DNA of 5,818 nt from Bryobacterales bacterium. GTDB lineage: Bacteria; Acidobacteriota; Terriglobia; Bryobacterales; Bryobacteraceae. The notes under the pieces were generated by a model. It was not told the origin of the DNA. It ran no database searches and worked only from the letters and a program-made list of their open reading frames with translations. This document shows positions 1 to 5,818 of the stretch, piece by piece. Made by a program: the position numbers and the translations under genes. Location: the NCBI GenBank assembly GCA_003487005.1, contig DNFG01000036.1, positions 1-5,818 of the forward strand, in the 5' to 3' direction. Position 1 is the stretch's first letter. Each line of letters begins with the position of its first letter.

Positions 1-2277
1 CGTCCCGGGCCAGAGGACATACCCGCCGTCGAAGCCTTCGTCCGTCAGCAGAATCCAACGCCGCCCGACCGCTTCCACGATCTGGTTCGACTGATGCGTG
101 ACGAGTACTCGCTCGCCAACACCGCCCAGGCCCTGCCGGCCTTCCAGAAGCAGTTGAAAGGCTCCCTCGTTGAAACGGACCTCGACGCCCTCGCCGCAGC
201 CGCCTCGCGGTCGAACCGGGAGGCTTTCGAGACGGGCTCCCGCCTCAGCCTGTCGATTCGGCGGGCCCTGACTTCGCCTGGGCCGGGTACCGTCAAGCTT
301 CAGCTCGCCGATCTCCAGGTTTGGCTACTGGATACTGTCTTCCGCTACGGCGCCTCGGAAGGAGCGCCGTCAGGCAGCCGCCGCGAGAGGCTCGTTTCAA
401 CCCGGAATTGGCTCCGTTATGCCGCCGGAGCGGGGCTGCTCTCGTTCCGGCAGTTGGAAGCCGCCGAACCGGCTCTGGCTGCCCTCCTTGATGAAGCTTC
501 CCCTGGCCCCGGCCGCTACAATGCCGCCATTCGCGACCTGCAGCGAACCCTGGAGTGGATCCGCGCCTCGATCGTCCGTGAGTTTGGGCCGGTCCAGCGC
601 CACTATCTTCCTGTCGAGCCCGAAGTCGCCGGACTGATTGACGAACTGCTCCGTCGGTCCGTCGCCCTTCATCTATCCCGCCACGCCGAAGAACTGCTCG
701 CTGACGCTGAAGCCGTCATCGGGCGCCGCCACGCCGTGCTGGGCCAGACCTCGAGCCGCGGCATCCTCGCCCTCAATCCGGGATTGGCCGTTGCTCCTTT
801 GGATATCGTCGAACCAGGAACCGAAGCCGGCGCCCGGCTGGATCCCCAGCGGATTTATGTCGTGCCCGAAACCCTCGATTCGCTGACCCCGGTCACCGGC
901 ATCCTGACGCTCGACAGCGGGAACGCCCTCTCCCATACCCAACTTCTCGCCGCCAACCTCGGCATCCCCAACGCCACCGTACCCTCCCGGCTTCTGGCCG
1001 AATTGCGCAAACACCGCGGCCGGCGGATGCTGTATGCGGTCACGCCAGCCGGAAACGTCATTCTCCGCGATTGGGACTCGCTCCCGGTCGACGAACAGGC
1101 CATCTGGAGCACCCGCCCCCGGCAGGACACGGCCCGTGCTCAACTCGATTCCAGCCGGCTTCGCCTGGACTTGACGCGCGTGATCCCTCTGTCTGATATC
1201 GCAGCCGCCGACTCCGGGATTCTCGCCGGCCCGAAGGCCGCCAATGTCGGCGAACTCTCCCGGCGATTCCCTGGGCTCGTCTCCGCGGCGATCGTCGTCC
1301 CGTTCGGCGTCTACCATCAGCACCTGCAGAGCGTTGGAGGCGGCCGGCTCGCCGCGGACATTCGCGCGGCCTTTGACGAAGCTGAACGGCTTCGCGCCGG
1401 CGGCGCCCCGATCAGCGAGATTCGTGCTTTCATCAACCCCAAACTGGCTCGGTTCCGTGAGGCGATCCGCGCCATCTCCTTCCGGCCCGAATTCGAACGG
1501 GACCTCGACGCCCGTCTCGCGGAAGCCTTCGGGCCAGACGGCAGCTACGGCGTCTTTGTGCGTTCCGACACCAATGCCGAGGATCTGCCCCAGTTCACCG
1601 GAGCCGGTCTCAACCTGACCGTCCCCAACGTGGTCGGCCGGACACGGATTTTGCAAGCGATTCGCGACGTCTGGGCCTCCCCCTTCGAGGAGCGCGCTTA
1701 CGAATGGCGGAGCCGCGCTCTCGCCCCCGGCAGTGACGTCTACCCCTCTGTCCTGATCCAGCGGACGGTCAACAGCGAGAAGTCCGGCGTGCTGGTCACC
1801 GTCAATCTCGAAACCCTTGACCAGCAGGAGATTACCGTCAATGTCAGCGAGGGCGTCGCCGCGGTGGTCGATGGCGGCTCCGCCGAGTCCCTGTTACTCC
1901 GGCCCGATGGCTCGGTCAAACTCCTCGCGCAGGCCCGGACGTCCTCCCGCCGCGTCGCCCTCCCCTCCGGGGGCTTCGACGTCATCGCCAGCACCGGATC
2001 GGATTACGTCCTCCAGCCGGACGAGATCCGCCAGCTCCGCAATCTCGCCGCCAAAGTGATCGCCGAATACCCCAAATCAAACGGAAATGACGGCGAGACG
2101 CTGCCTTGGGACATCGAATTTGGCTTTGAGAAGGGCGAGTTGCGCCTGTTCCAGATTCGCCCGCTGGTCCGGTTCCGCGAGACCTCGACGCTCGAGCGCC
2201 TCGCCCAACTTGAGGGCCCACCGGCGCCCGCATCTCCCGCCCCGGTGGATCTCGACTCCGTCCCGGAGACCCCATGA
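1..2277 (+). CDS. PEP/pyruvate-binding dikinase-like protein, glucan-water-dikinase domain order (5' end missing)
   Basis: The reading frame is open from the first base to the TGA at 2275-2277, giving 758 visible residues. The first in-frame ATG (94) has no clear ribosome binding site, so the true start is probably upstream of the window. Residues are numbered from base 1. About 250 N-terminal residues are mostly helical and unrecognised. Residues ~254-357 look like the swivelling phosphohistidine domain (LSHTQLLAANLGIP), with His312 the likely phospho-carrier. Residues ~405-725 form the ATP-grasp PEP/pyruvate-binding domain: GPKAANVGEL at 410-419, RSDTNAEDL at 521-529 followed by GAGLNLTVPN, a WASPFEERAY segment, DIEFGF at 704-709 and QIRP at 718-721. 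Known enzymes of this superfamily move the beta-phosphate of ATP through the histidine to an acceptor. Having the histidine domain before the ATP-grasp domain matches starch/glucan water dikinases rather than pyruvate phosphate dikinase or PEP synthase. No carbohydrate-binding module and no PEP-synthase C-terminal barrel are visible. The tail is proline-rich. The acceptor is unknown. Confidence 0.88.
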   Translation, partial: RPGPEDIPAVEAFVRQQNPTPPDRFHDLVRLMRDEYSLANTAQALPAFQKQLKGSLVETDLDALAAAASRSNREAFETGSRLSLSIRRALTSPGPGTVKLQLADLQVWLLDTVFRYGASEGAPSGSRRERLVSTRNWLRYAAGAGLLSFRQLEAAEPALAALLDEASPGPGRYNAAIRDLQRTLEWIRASIVREFGPVQRHYLPVEPEVAGLIDELLRRSVALHLSRHAEELLADAEAVIGRRHAVLGQTSSRGILALNPGLAVAPLDIVEPGTEAGARLDPQRIYVVPETLDSLTPVTGILTLDSGNALSHTQLLAANLGIPNATVPSRLLAELRKHRGRRMLYAVTPAGNVILRDWDSLPVDEQAIWSTRPRQDTARAQLDSSRLRLDLTRVIPLSDIAAADSGILAGPKAANVGELSRRFPGLVSAAIVVPFGVYHQHLQSVGGGRLAADIRAAFDEAERLRAGGAPISEIRAFINPKLARFREAIRAISFRPEFERDLDARLAEAFGPDGSYGVFVRSDTNAEDLPQFTGAGLNLTVPNVVGRTRILQAIRDVWASPFEERAYEWRSRALAPGSDVYPSVLIQRTVNSEKSGVLVTVNLETLDQQEITVNVSEGVAAVVDGGSAESLLLRPDGSVKLLAQARTSSRRVALPSGGFDVIASTGSDYVLQPDEIRQLRNLAAKVIAEYPKSNGNDGETLPWDIEFGFEKGELRLFQIRPLVRFRETSTLERLAQLEGPPAPASPAPVDLDSVPETP
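2265..2269 (+). promoter_or_regulatory. Ribosome binding site GGAGA for the first serine hydrolase
   Basis: GGAGA lies five bases before the ATG at 2274, inside the last codons of the dikinase-like gene. Together with the ATGA overlap of stop and start codons, it supports this start and suggests translational coupling of the two genes. Confidence 0.7.
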
Positions 2278-3524
2278 CGCTGAAACTAATGCCTTTGCTG
2301 CTCGTCTTCGCCGTCGCTGCCGCCGGCTACCCGCTCGATGCCTTCAAGCGAACGGGGATTCGCCGGCTGGAAGCGTACCGGTTGGCGGTGGACGGGAAAG
2401 TCCGCAATGTCCGGCCTGTCCCCAAGGGCGGACAGTTCCGGGAGGCCGATGTCCGGCTCCGGCTGCTCGGCCGGGAAGTGCTGTTGAATCAGAAAGATCC
2501 GGCCTTGCAGCGGGGGTTGGAGCGGATCTTTGCGCAGCGGGATTCTTCCTACGGAGTCGCGCTGCTGGACATCACCGACCCAGGGAAGCCGCGCTACGCC
2601 GCCGTCCGGGAGAACTTCAAGCAGCTTCCGGGCAGCGTGGGGAAGATCCTGGTCGCTTCGGCCGTGCTCGACGCCACCGCCCGGGTCTACCCGCAAATTG
2701 CTGACCGTGAACGCTTTCTGCGCGAGACCGTCCGTCCGGCCGATGAGTTCATCCTCACTGACGGCAAGACGGCGCCATTCTGGGAACCAGGCGCAGCGGT
2801 GGTCACCAACCGGGCGCTGCGCGAAGGAGACCGGTTCAGTCTTTGGGAGTGGCTCGACCACATGATGAGCCAGAGTTCGAACGCGGCCGGCTCTCTGTTG
2901 TGGAAAGAAGCGCTGCTGTTGCGCGTTTTTGGCCCCAAATACCCCCCATCGAGCGCTTCAGAACGAGCCTTTTTGAGCGATACGCCGCGCGCGGAACTCG
3001 GCCGGCTCTCGATCGAGACCATGGAATCCGCCTTCGCCTCGGCAGGCCTTGATTCCGCACAACTCCGTCAAGGGACGATGTTCACCCGCCGAGGCTCGGC
3101 CCGGATCCCCGGCACGGCCAGCTACGCGACCCCGATTGAGCTGCTGAAATGGCTCGTCCGGATGGAGCAGGGCCGGCTGACCGACGAATGGTCGAGCCTG
3201 GAACTGAAGAAACTGCTGTACTTTTCGCGTGCGAGGTACCGCTACGCAGCCTCGCCGGCGCTAAATCATGCGGCGGTGTACTTCAAATCCGGCTCGTTCT
3301 ACCAATGCAAGCCGGAGGAGGGGTTCCAGTGCCGGCAGTACACGGGCAACGTGACGAACATCATGAATTCGGTGGCGGTGGTGGAGAGCGCCGGGCGGGT
3401 CTATCTGGTGGCGCTGATGTCTAATGTGTTGAAAACAAACTCAGCGGGTGAGCACATGGCTATCGCCGGCGAGATTGAGCGGCTCATCGCCGCCACAAAT
3501 GATCCTGTCCAGTCCCGCGATTAG
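2274..3524 (+). CDS. Exported SxxK serine hydrolase, class A beta-lactamase/DD-peptidase fold
   Basis: A 416-residue protein whose ATG overlaps the upstream stop codon (ATGA) behind a good GGAGA site. Residues 1-18 (MTLKLMPLLLVFAVAAAG) resemble a Sec signal peptide, so it probably acts outside the cytoplasmic membrane. Three motifs of the penicillin-binding/class A beta-lactamase fold occur in order: SVGK at 121-124 (nucleophile Ser121, Lys124), SSN at 201-203 and KSG at 338-340. Before the nucleophile is LLDITDPGKPRYAA (98-111), shared with the minus-strand paralogue. The SxxK-SxN distance (80 residues) is longer than in typical class A enzymes, so there is an insertion. Cys345 and Cys353 just after KSG could form a disulfide. 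I see no convincing match to the class A omega-loop ExxxN, the deacylating glutamate, so a DD-peptidase or other hydrolase role is likelier than antibiotic resistance. The substrate is not known. Its last 84 bases overlap the 3' end of the convergent paralogue. Confidence 0.85.
   Translation: MTLKLMPLLLVFAVAAAGYPLDAFKRTGIRRLEAYRLAVDGKVRNVRPVPKGGQFREADVRLRLLGREVLLNQKDPALQRGLERIFAQRDSSYGVALLDITDPGKPRYAAVRENFKQLPGSVGKILVASAVLDATARVYPQIADRERFLRETVRPADEFILTDGKTAPFWEPGAAVVTNRALREGDRFSLWEWLDHMMSQSSNAAGSLLWKEALLLRVFGPKYPPSSASERAFLSDTPRAELGRLSIETMESAFASAGLDSAQLRQGTMFTRRGSARIPGTASYATPIELLKWLVRMEQGRLTDEWSSLELKKLLYFSRARYRYAASPALNHAAVYFKSGSFYQCKPEEGFQCRQYTGNVTNIMNSVAVVESAGRVYLVALMSNVLKTNSAGEHMAIAGEIERLIAATNDPVQSRD
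3441..3524. other. 84-base tail-to-tail overlap of the two hydrolase genes
   Basis: The plus-strand hydrolase ends with TAG at 3522-3524 and the minus-strand hydrolase with TGA at 3443-3441, so both strands code across this stretch. No hairpin plus T-tract terminator is visible here, so both transcripts probably run into each other's 3' end. Confidence 0.75.
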
Positions 3525-4334
3525 TTTCTCCAGAATTTCGCCCCCGCGCGGGTGTTCGACGAGGCCGACGGCGATGTAGCGGCGGCCATCGTGCTCGATG
3601 ATGCCGGCGTCGGCGTGCCAGTCCTTCCAGGTGCCGGACTTGCGTGCGATCTTGACGTTCGGCACGTTCGCGAGGCCTTTGACGAACTTGTGCCGGATCT
3701 CGGGGTTGGAGAAGATGTCGCGCATTTCGGCGCTGAACCGGGCATTGACGAGTTGGCCCTGGGCCATGAGGAGGAAGAACCGGGCGGTCTGGAAGGCGGT
3801 GGCGCCGTGGCTGATATTGTTCAGCGGATCGCGCCGCCAGTAGTCGTTGGGACCGCCGTAAGCCTTGCCGAGCCAGAGTCCGCCTGAGCCCTGGAGGTCA
3901 TAGAGGCGGTATTTGGGGCTGGTGAGAATCCTGGCGATGTTCTCGAAGCCGACCATCTGGATCACTTTGGAAGCATCGGTGTTCGACGACCGCCGGGCGA
4001 CGCGCAGGAACATCTGGCGCATTTCGGGGGTGTAGTGGAGAGCACCCTCGCGGACCCGCTCGAACCCTGCCATGATGGCGACGATCTTGGGCAGGCTGGC
4101 GGCGTACATCATCACGTTGTCGTTGATGCCGGCGTAGCGGGGGCGCTCCGGATCGGTGATATCGACCAGTGAAACGGCGAACTTGCGGGCGTCAACGAGG
4201 TTCGATAGTCGCTGTTCGGCGAGCAGGCGCGCAAGTTCCTCATTTAGATCGGGATCGGGACGGGCCTCGGCGGCGGAGAGCGTCAGCGCAACGGCGAGCA
4301 GACCGGCGACACGGCACAGGCGGGCGGCAAACAC
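3441..4334 (-). CDS. Second exported SxxK serine hydrolase, paralogue of the plus-strand one
   Basis: A 297-residue protein from a GTG start at 4334-4332 to the TGA at 3443-3441. The frame runs open to an ATG at 4703, but that extension has no recognisable protein character and crosses the acetyltransferase gene. The GTG begins a good signal peptide (MFAARLCRVAGLLAVALTLS, then AAEA). Motifs: SLPK at 80-83 (nucleophile Ser80), SSN at 116-118 and KSGT at 232-235, as in class A beta-lactamases and low-molecular-weight penicillin-binding proteins. LVDITDPERPRYAG (56-69) matches the same element of the other hydrolase. The SxxK-SxN spacing (36 residues) is much shorter than in the paralogue. No omega-loop ExxxN pattern is evident, so peptidoglycan DD-peptidase-like activity is a better guess than beta-lactam hydrolysis. 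The C-terminal ~25 residues, coded in the overlap with the convergent gene, look less family-like. The start is less certain than the family. Confidence 0.82.
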   Translation of the reverse strand: MFAARLCRVAGLLAVALTLSAAEARPDPDLNEELARLLAEQRLSNLVDARKFAVSLVDITDPERPRYAGINDNVMMYAASLPKIVAIMAGFERVREGALHYTPEMRQMFLRVARRSSNTDASKVIQMVGFENIARILTSPKYRLYDLQGSGGLWLGKAYGGPNDYWRRDPLNNISHGATAFQTARFFLLMAQGQLVNARFSAEMRDIFSNPEIRHKFVKGLANVPNVKIARKSGTWKDWHADAGIIEHDGRRYIAVGLVEHPRGGEILEKLIAGLDRIICGGDEPLNLAGDSHVLTR

Positions 4335-4340
4335 CCTCCC
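4335..4340 (-). promoter_or_regulatory. GGGAGG Shine-Dalgarno-like sequence abutting the GTG start
   Basis: On the minus strand GGGAGG is directly next to the GTG at 4334, with no spacer. This is too close for ordinary use. No other in-frame start codon lies at a normal distance downstream. Either the GTG starts weakly, or the motif serves the out-of-frame ATGs just upstream (ATGATGGGAGG). Confidence 0.35.
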
Positions 4341-4342
4341 AT

Positions 4343-4361
4343 CATGCCAGCGGAAGGCATG
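4343..4361. repeat. Inverted repeat CATGCC-N7-GGCATG
   Basis: Six-base perfect arms at 4343-4348 and 4356-4361 with a seven-base loop, starting nine bases upstream of the hydrolase GTG. It could be an operator or an mRNA hairpin in the leader of the minus-strand gene. There is no T tract, so it is not an obvious terminator. Confidence 0.5.
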
Positions 4362-4434
4362 CTGAGTCCAGTAAATCCTGTACGAAGGGCGCCGGTTCTT
4401 GCAGTACAGGGCCGGCCGGTCATGGCATACTGAG
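4356..4434 (+). repeat. Direct repeat GGCATGCTGAG / GGCATACTGAG
   Basis: Copies at 4356-4366 and 4424-4434 match at 10 of 11 bases, 68 bases apart, one near each of the two divergent starts. The first copy shares its GGCATG with the right arm of the nearby inverted repeat. The placement suggests paired binding sites, but no regulator is known. Confidence 0.45.
4377..4410. repeat. Inverted repeat CCTGTAC-N20-GTACAGG
   Basis: Perfect seven-base arms at 4377-4383 and 4404-4410 around a 20-base spacer, centred in the divergent intergenic region. This arrangement could suit a dimeric regulator binding the same DNA face, or could be chance. Confidence 0.42.
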
Positions 4435-4436
4435 CG

Positions 4437-5252
4437 GTGATGACGTTCGCGGATGTCGCTCTCGCCCGGCGTCTGGAACGCGCGGAAGGCGCGGCTTGCC
4501 TGCAATTTGCGAAAGCCCGGCGGCGGTTGCAGCCTGAAGGCGGGGCGGACTGGATGGAGTGCGCCGGGGCCTTTGTGGTCTTCGACGGGCCGGACTCCCC
4601 GATTACGCAGACTTTCGGCCTGGGCATCTCTGAACCGCTGACCGAGAAGGGCCTGGACACCATTGAGGAGTTCTTCCGTCAGCGTGGAGCGCCGGTTCAG
4701 CATGAAGTGAGTCCGCTGGCCGGAGTTTCCGCGCTGGATCTGCTCTGCGGGCGCGGCTACCGGCCTGTTGAGGTGAGCAGCGTGCTTTACCGCCTGGTGG
4801 AGGTGCAGGCACCAACGGTGCGCGGGCCGGTGGGGGCGCGGGTCATGGACCCGGGGGAGGTGGCACTTTGGTCGGACATCAGCGCCCGGGGCTGGGCACA
4901 GGAACAGCCAGATCTGCTCGATTTTGTGCGGGAAATGGGCGCGATTCTCGCCGCCCGGGAGCAGACGGTGTGCTTTTTGGGCGAGGTGGATGGCGTTCCA
5001 GGCGCGGCCGGGGCGCTAAGTCTGCACGAAGGGATCGCGCTTTTTGCCGGGGCGGCCACGGTGCCGGAGATGCGACGGCGCGGCCTGCAGGGAGCATTGC
5101 TGGAAGCGAGAATGCAGTACGCCGCTGACCAGGGCTGCGACCTGGCCATGATGGTGGCGGAGGCCGGCAGCAACTCGCAACGAAACGCGGAGCGGCTGGG
5201 GTTCCGGATCGCTTACACGCGCACGAAGTGGCGGCTGAGCAAGGAAGACTGA
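4437..5252 (+). CDS. GNAT-family N-acetyltransferase, possibly tandem with a degenerate N-terminal half
   Basis: A 271-residue protein starting GTG-ATG, so either the GTG at 4437 or the ATG at 4440 may be used. Only a weak GAGCGG precedes them. The C-terminal half is a GNAT domain that would transfer an acyl group from acyl-CoA to an amine. FAGAATVPEMRRRGLQGALL (203-222) contains the acetyl-CoA pyrophosphate-binding motif (RRRGLQGA, 213-220), and the late GSNSQRNAERLGF (244-256) is the usual family ending before the last strand. The N-terminal half (1-120) has a GNAT-like layout ending in LLCGRGYRPVEVSSVLYRL, which resembles the end of another GNAT unit, but lacks a clear CoA motif. It may be a decayed duplicate used for structure or substrate binding. 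No signal peptide, so cytoplasmic. The substrate cannot be inferred. It is divergent from the hydrolase and ends 12 bases before the convergent HEAT gene. Confidence 0.85.
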   Translation: MMTFADVALARRLERAEGAACLQFAKARRRLQPEGGADWMECAGAFVVFDGPDSPITQTFGLGISEPLTEKGLDTIEEFFRQRGAPVQHEVSPLAGVSALDLLCGRGYRPVEVSSVLYRLVEVQAPTVRGPVGARVMDPGEVALWSDISARGWAQEQPDLLDFVREMGAILAAREQTVCFLGEVDGVPGAAGALSLHEGIALFAGAATVPEMRRRGLQGALLEARMQYAADQGCDLAMMVAEAGSNSQRNAERLGFRIAYTRTKWRLSKED

Positions 5253-5264
5253 GGCGGCAAGGAG

Positions 5265-5818
5265 CTACCCGATCAGCGAGAGGGCACGCTGGGAGACGCG
5301 GCTGACGTAGTTGAAGCGGTAGCCACGCTGGCGCGGGGGGTCTTTCGCTGCTTCTTCGAGGGCGGCTTTGGCGGGCGCGGCGTCGCGGCCGAGAGCTTCG
5401 AGGGCGTGGGCGGCGGCGAGGCGGGTCCATTCTTCGTCGTGCTGAAGGCCCGCGACCAGAACAGGCACGGCTTTCTCGACGCCGCCCCGGCGGGCGAGAG
5501 CCAGGGCGGCGGCGATGCGGACGACGGCGGAATCGTCAGCCAGCAAGGATTCGAGGCGGGGGGTATCCTCTGGCGCGGCTTCGAGGCGCATCAGGCCCTG
5601 GAGAGCCCACCAGCGGGCTGCGGGATCGGCCTCGGCGAGGCCGGCCCGGAGTTCGGGCAGTGCCGCGGCACCGCGTTCGGGGGCGATGGCGAGGGCGCGG
5701 AGGCGGGTGAAGCGGGCAGGCCAGCCGGGTCGTTCGGCGATGGCGCGGCGGCTGCCCAGTTTCGCCTCTTCTTCGGCCCGCAGGGGGTCCGGGAGGGAAA
5801 TGATGGCGCCCGCTTTTG
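5265..5818 (-). CDS. HEAT-repeat protein, C-terminal part (5' end beyond window)
   Basis: The frame is open from the right window edge to the TAG at 5267-5265, giving 183 visible residues. The internal ATG at 5591-5589 lies in mid-repeat and is not a likely start. Three or four HEAT-like helical repeats (PBS-lyase type) are visible: LPELRAGLAEADPAARWWAL, then LESLLADDSAVVRIAAALAL, then LVAGLQHDEEWTRLAAAHAL, and a more diverged last unit ending RVSQRALSLIG. Each shows the D-x-x-x-R followed by alanine/leucine helix pattern. Such repeats form protein-binding solenoids and have no catalytic role alone. They can be C-terminal additions to larger enzymes, including some sulfatases, and the charged lead-in at the window edge would suit such a tail, but the N-terminal domain is out of view. 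No terminator fits in the 12-base gap to the acetyltransferase gene. Confidence 0.8.
   Translation of the reverse strand, partial: KAGAIISLPDPLRAEEEAKLGSRRAIAERPGWPARFTRLRALAIAPERGAAALPELRAGLAEADPAARWWALQGLMRLEAAPEDTPRLESLLADDSAVVRIAAALALARRGGVEKAVPVLVAGLQHDEEWTRLAAAHALEALGRDAAPAKAALEEAAKDPPRQRGYRFNYVSRVSQRALSLIG

Larger units (their letters stand above)
4335..4436. promoter_or_regulatory. Divergent intergenic control region between hydrolase and acetyltransferase
   Basis: These 102 bases separate two start codons pointing in opposite directions and must carry promoters for at least one and probably both genes. No strong sigma-70 pair was found on either strand. On the plus strand TTGCAG (4399-4404) and CATACT (4426-4431) are 21 bases apart, which is too far. 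The region contains several inverted and direct repeats, listed separately, and the 8-base palindrome GGCCGGCC at 4410-4417. Confidence 0.55.

Noticed and set aside
94..96. ATG at 94 as the true start of the dikinase-like gene
   Set aside because: The frame is open to the window edge with protein-like sequence upstream (FHDLVRL), and no convincing ribosome binding site precedes the ATG.
673..1656. Long minus-strand open frame (327 codons) inside the dikinase-like gene
   Set aside because: It is antisense to clearly conserved domains, including the swivelling histidine and ATP-grasp motifs. Its protein shows no family features, and long antisense frames are common in GC-rich DNA.
2087..2704. 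Plus-strand open frame of 205 codons bridging the first two genes
   Set aside because: It lies out of frame across the ATP-grasp C-terminus and the hydrolase signal peptide, both well supported, and its product is low-complexity arginine/proline-rich.
2274..4334. Antibiotic-resistance beta-lactamases
   Set aside because: The fold motifs are present but no class A omega-loop glutamate pattern was found. The sequences look like housekeeping envelope hydrolases.
4399..4431. Sigma-70 promoter TTGCAG...CATACT for the acetyltransferase gene
   Set aside because: The 21-base spacer is outside the usual 16-18. A leaderless start from CATACT alone is possible but not supported by anything else.
4335..4703. 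N-terminal extension of the minus-strand hydrolase up to an ATG at 4703
   Set aside because: It would overlap the acetyltransferase gene by about 270 bases and bury the signal peptide. The added sequence is arginine- and proline-rich with no recognisable domain.
5253..5264. Terminator between the convergent acetyltransferase and HEAT genes
   Set aside because: Only 12 bases are available and there is no hairpin or T tract.
5589..5591. ATG at 5591 as the start of the HEAT-repeat gene
   Set aside because: It falls in the middle of the repeat array, and another HEAT unit is encoded upstream in the same open frame.

Overview
This is a GC-rich, gene-dense bacterial window with five protein genes, two of them cut by the window ends. 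No RNA gene, insertion sequence, CRISPR array or origin was recognised. The composition, a solitary PEP/pyruvate-binding dikinase-like protein, exported penicillin-binding-fold hydrolases and a HEAT-repeat protein would fit an Acidobacteriota genome (Bryobacterales/Solibacterales type). That placement is an impression from gene content, not something the sequence proves.

Layout. Bases 1-2277 (+) hold most of a dikinase-like protein. Its phosphohistidine swivelling domain lies before its ATP-grasp domain, the order known from starch/glucan water dikinases. An ATGA overlap couples it to an exported SxxK serine hydrolase of the class A beta-lactamase/DD-peptidase fold (2274-3524, +). A second, diverged hydrolase of the same fold lies on the opposite strand (3441-4334, -), and the two genes overlap tail to tail by 84 bases. 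A short divergent intergenic region (4335-4436) is unusually rich in short inverted and direct repeats. It separates the second hydrolase from a GNAT-family acetyltransferase (4437-5252, +). After a 12-base gap, the C-terminal end of a HEAT-repeat protein enters from the right on the minus strand (5265-5818).

How they may work together. The two hydrolases share a conserved lead-in to the catalytic serine (DITDP..PRYA) and both keep the SxxK, SxN and KSG elements, so they are probably old duplicates acting on the cell envelope. The dikinase is translationally coupled to the first of them, which suggests a linked function, but its phosphate acceptor cannot be read from the sequence. The GNAT and HEAT genes look like ordinary neighbours; the GNAT gene may share a control region with the second hydrolase.

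The most notable points are the coupled dikinase-hydrolase pair, the overlapping convergent paralogues, the repeat-rich divergent region, and a change of G-versus-C strand bias across the window that does not follow gene direction.
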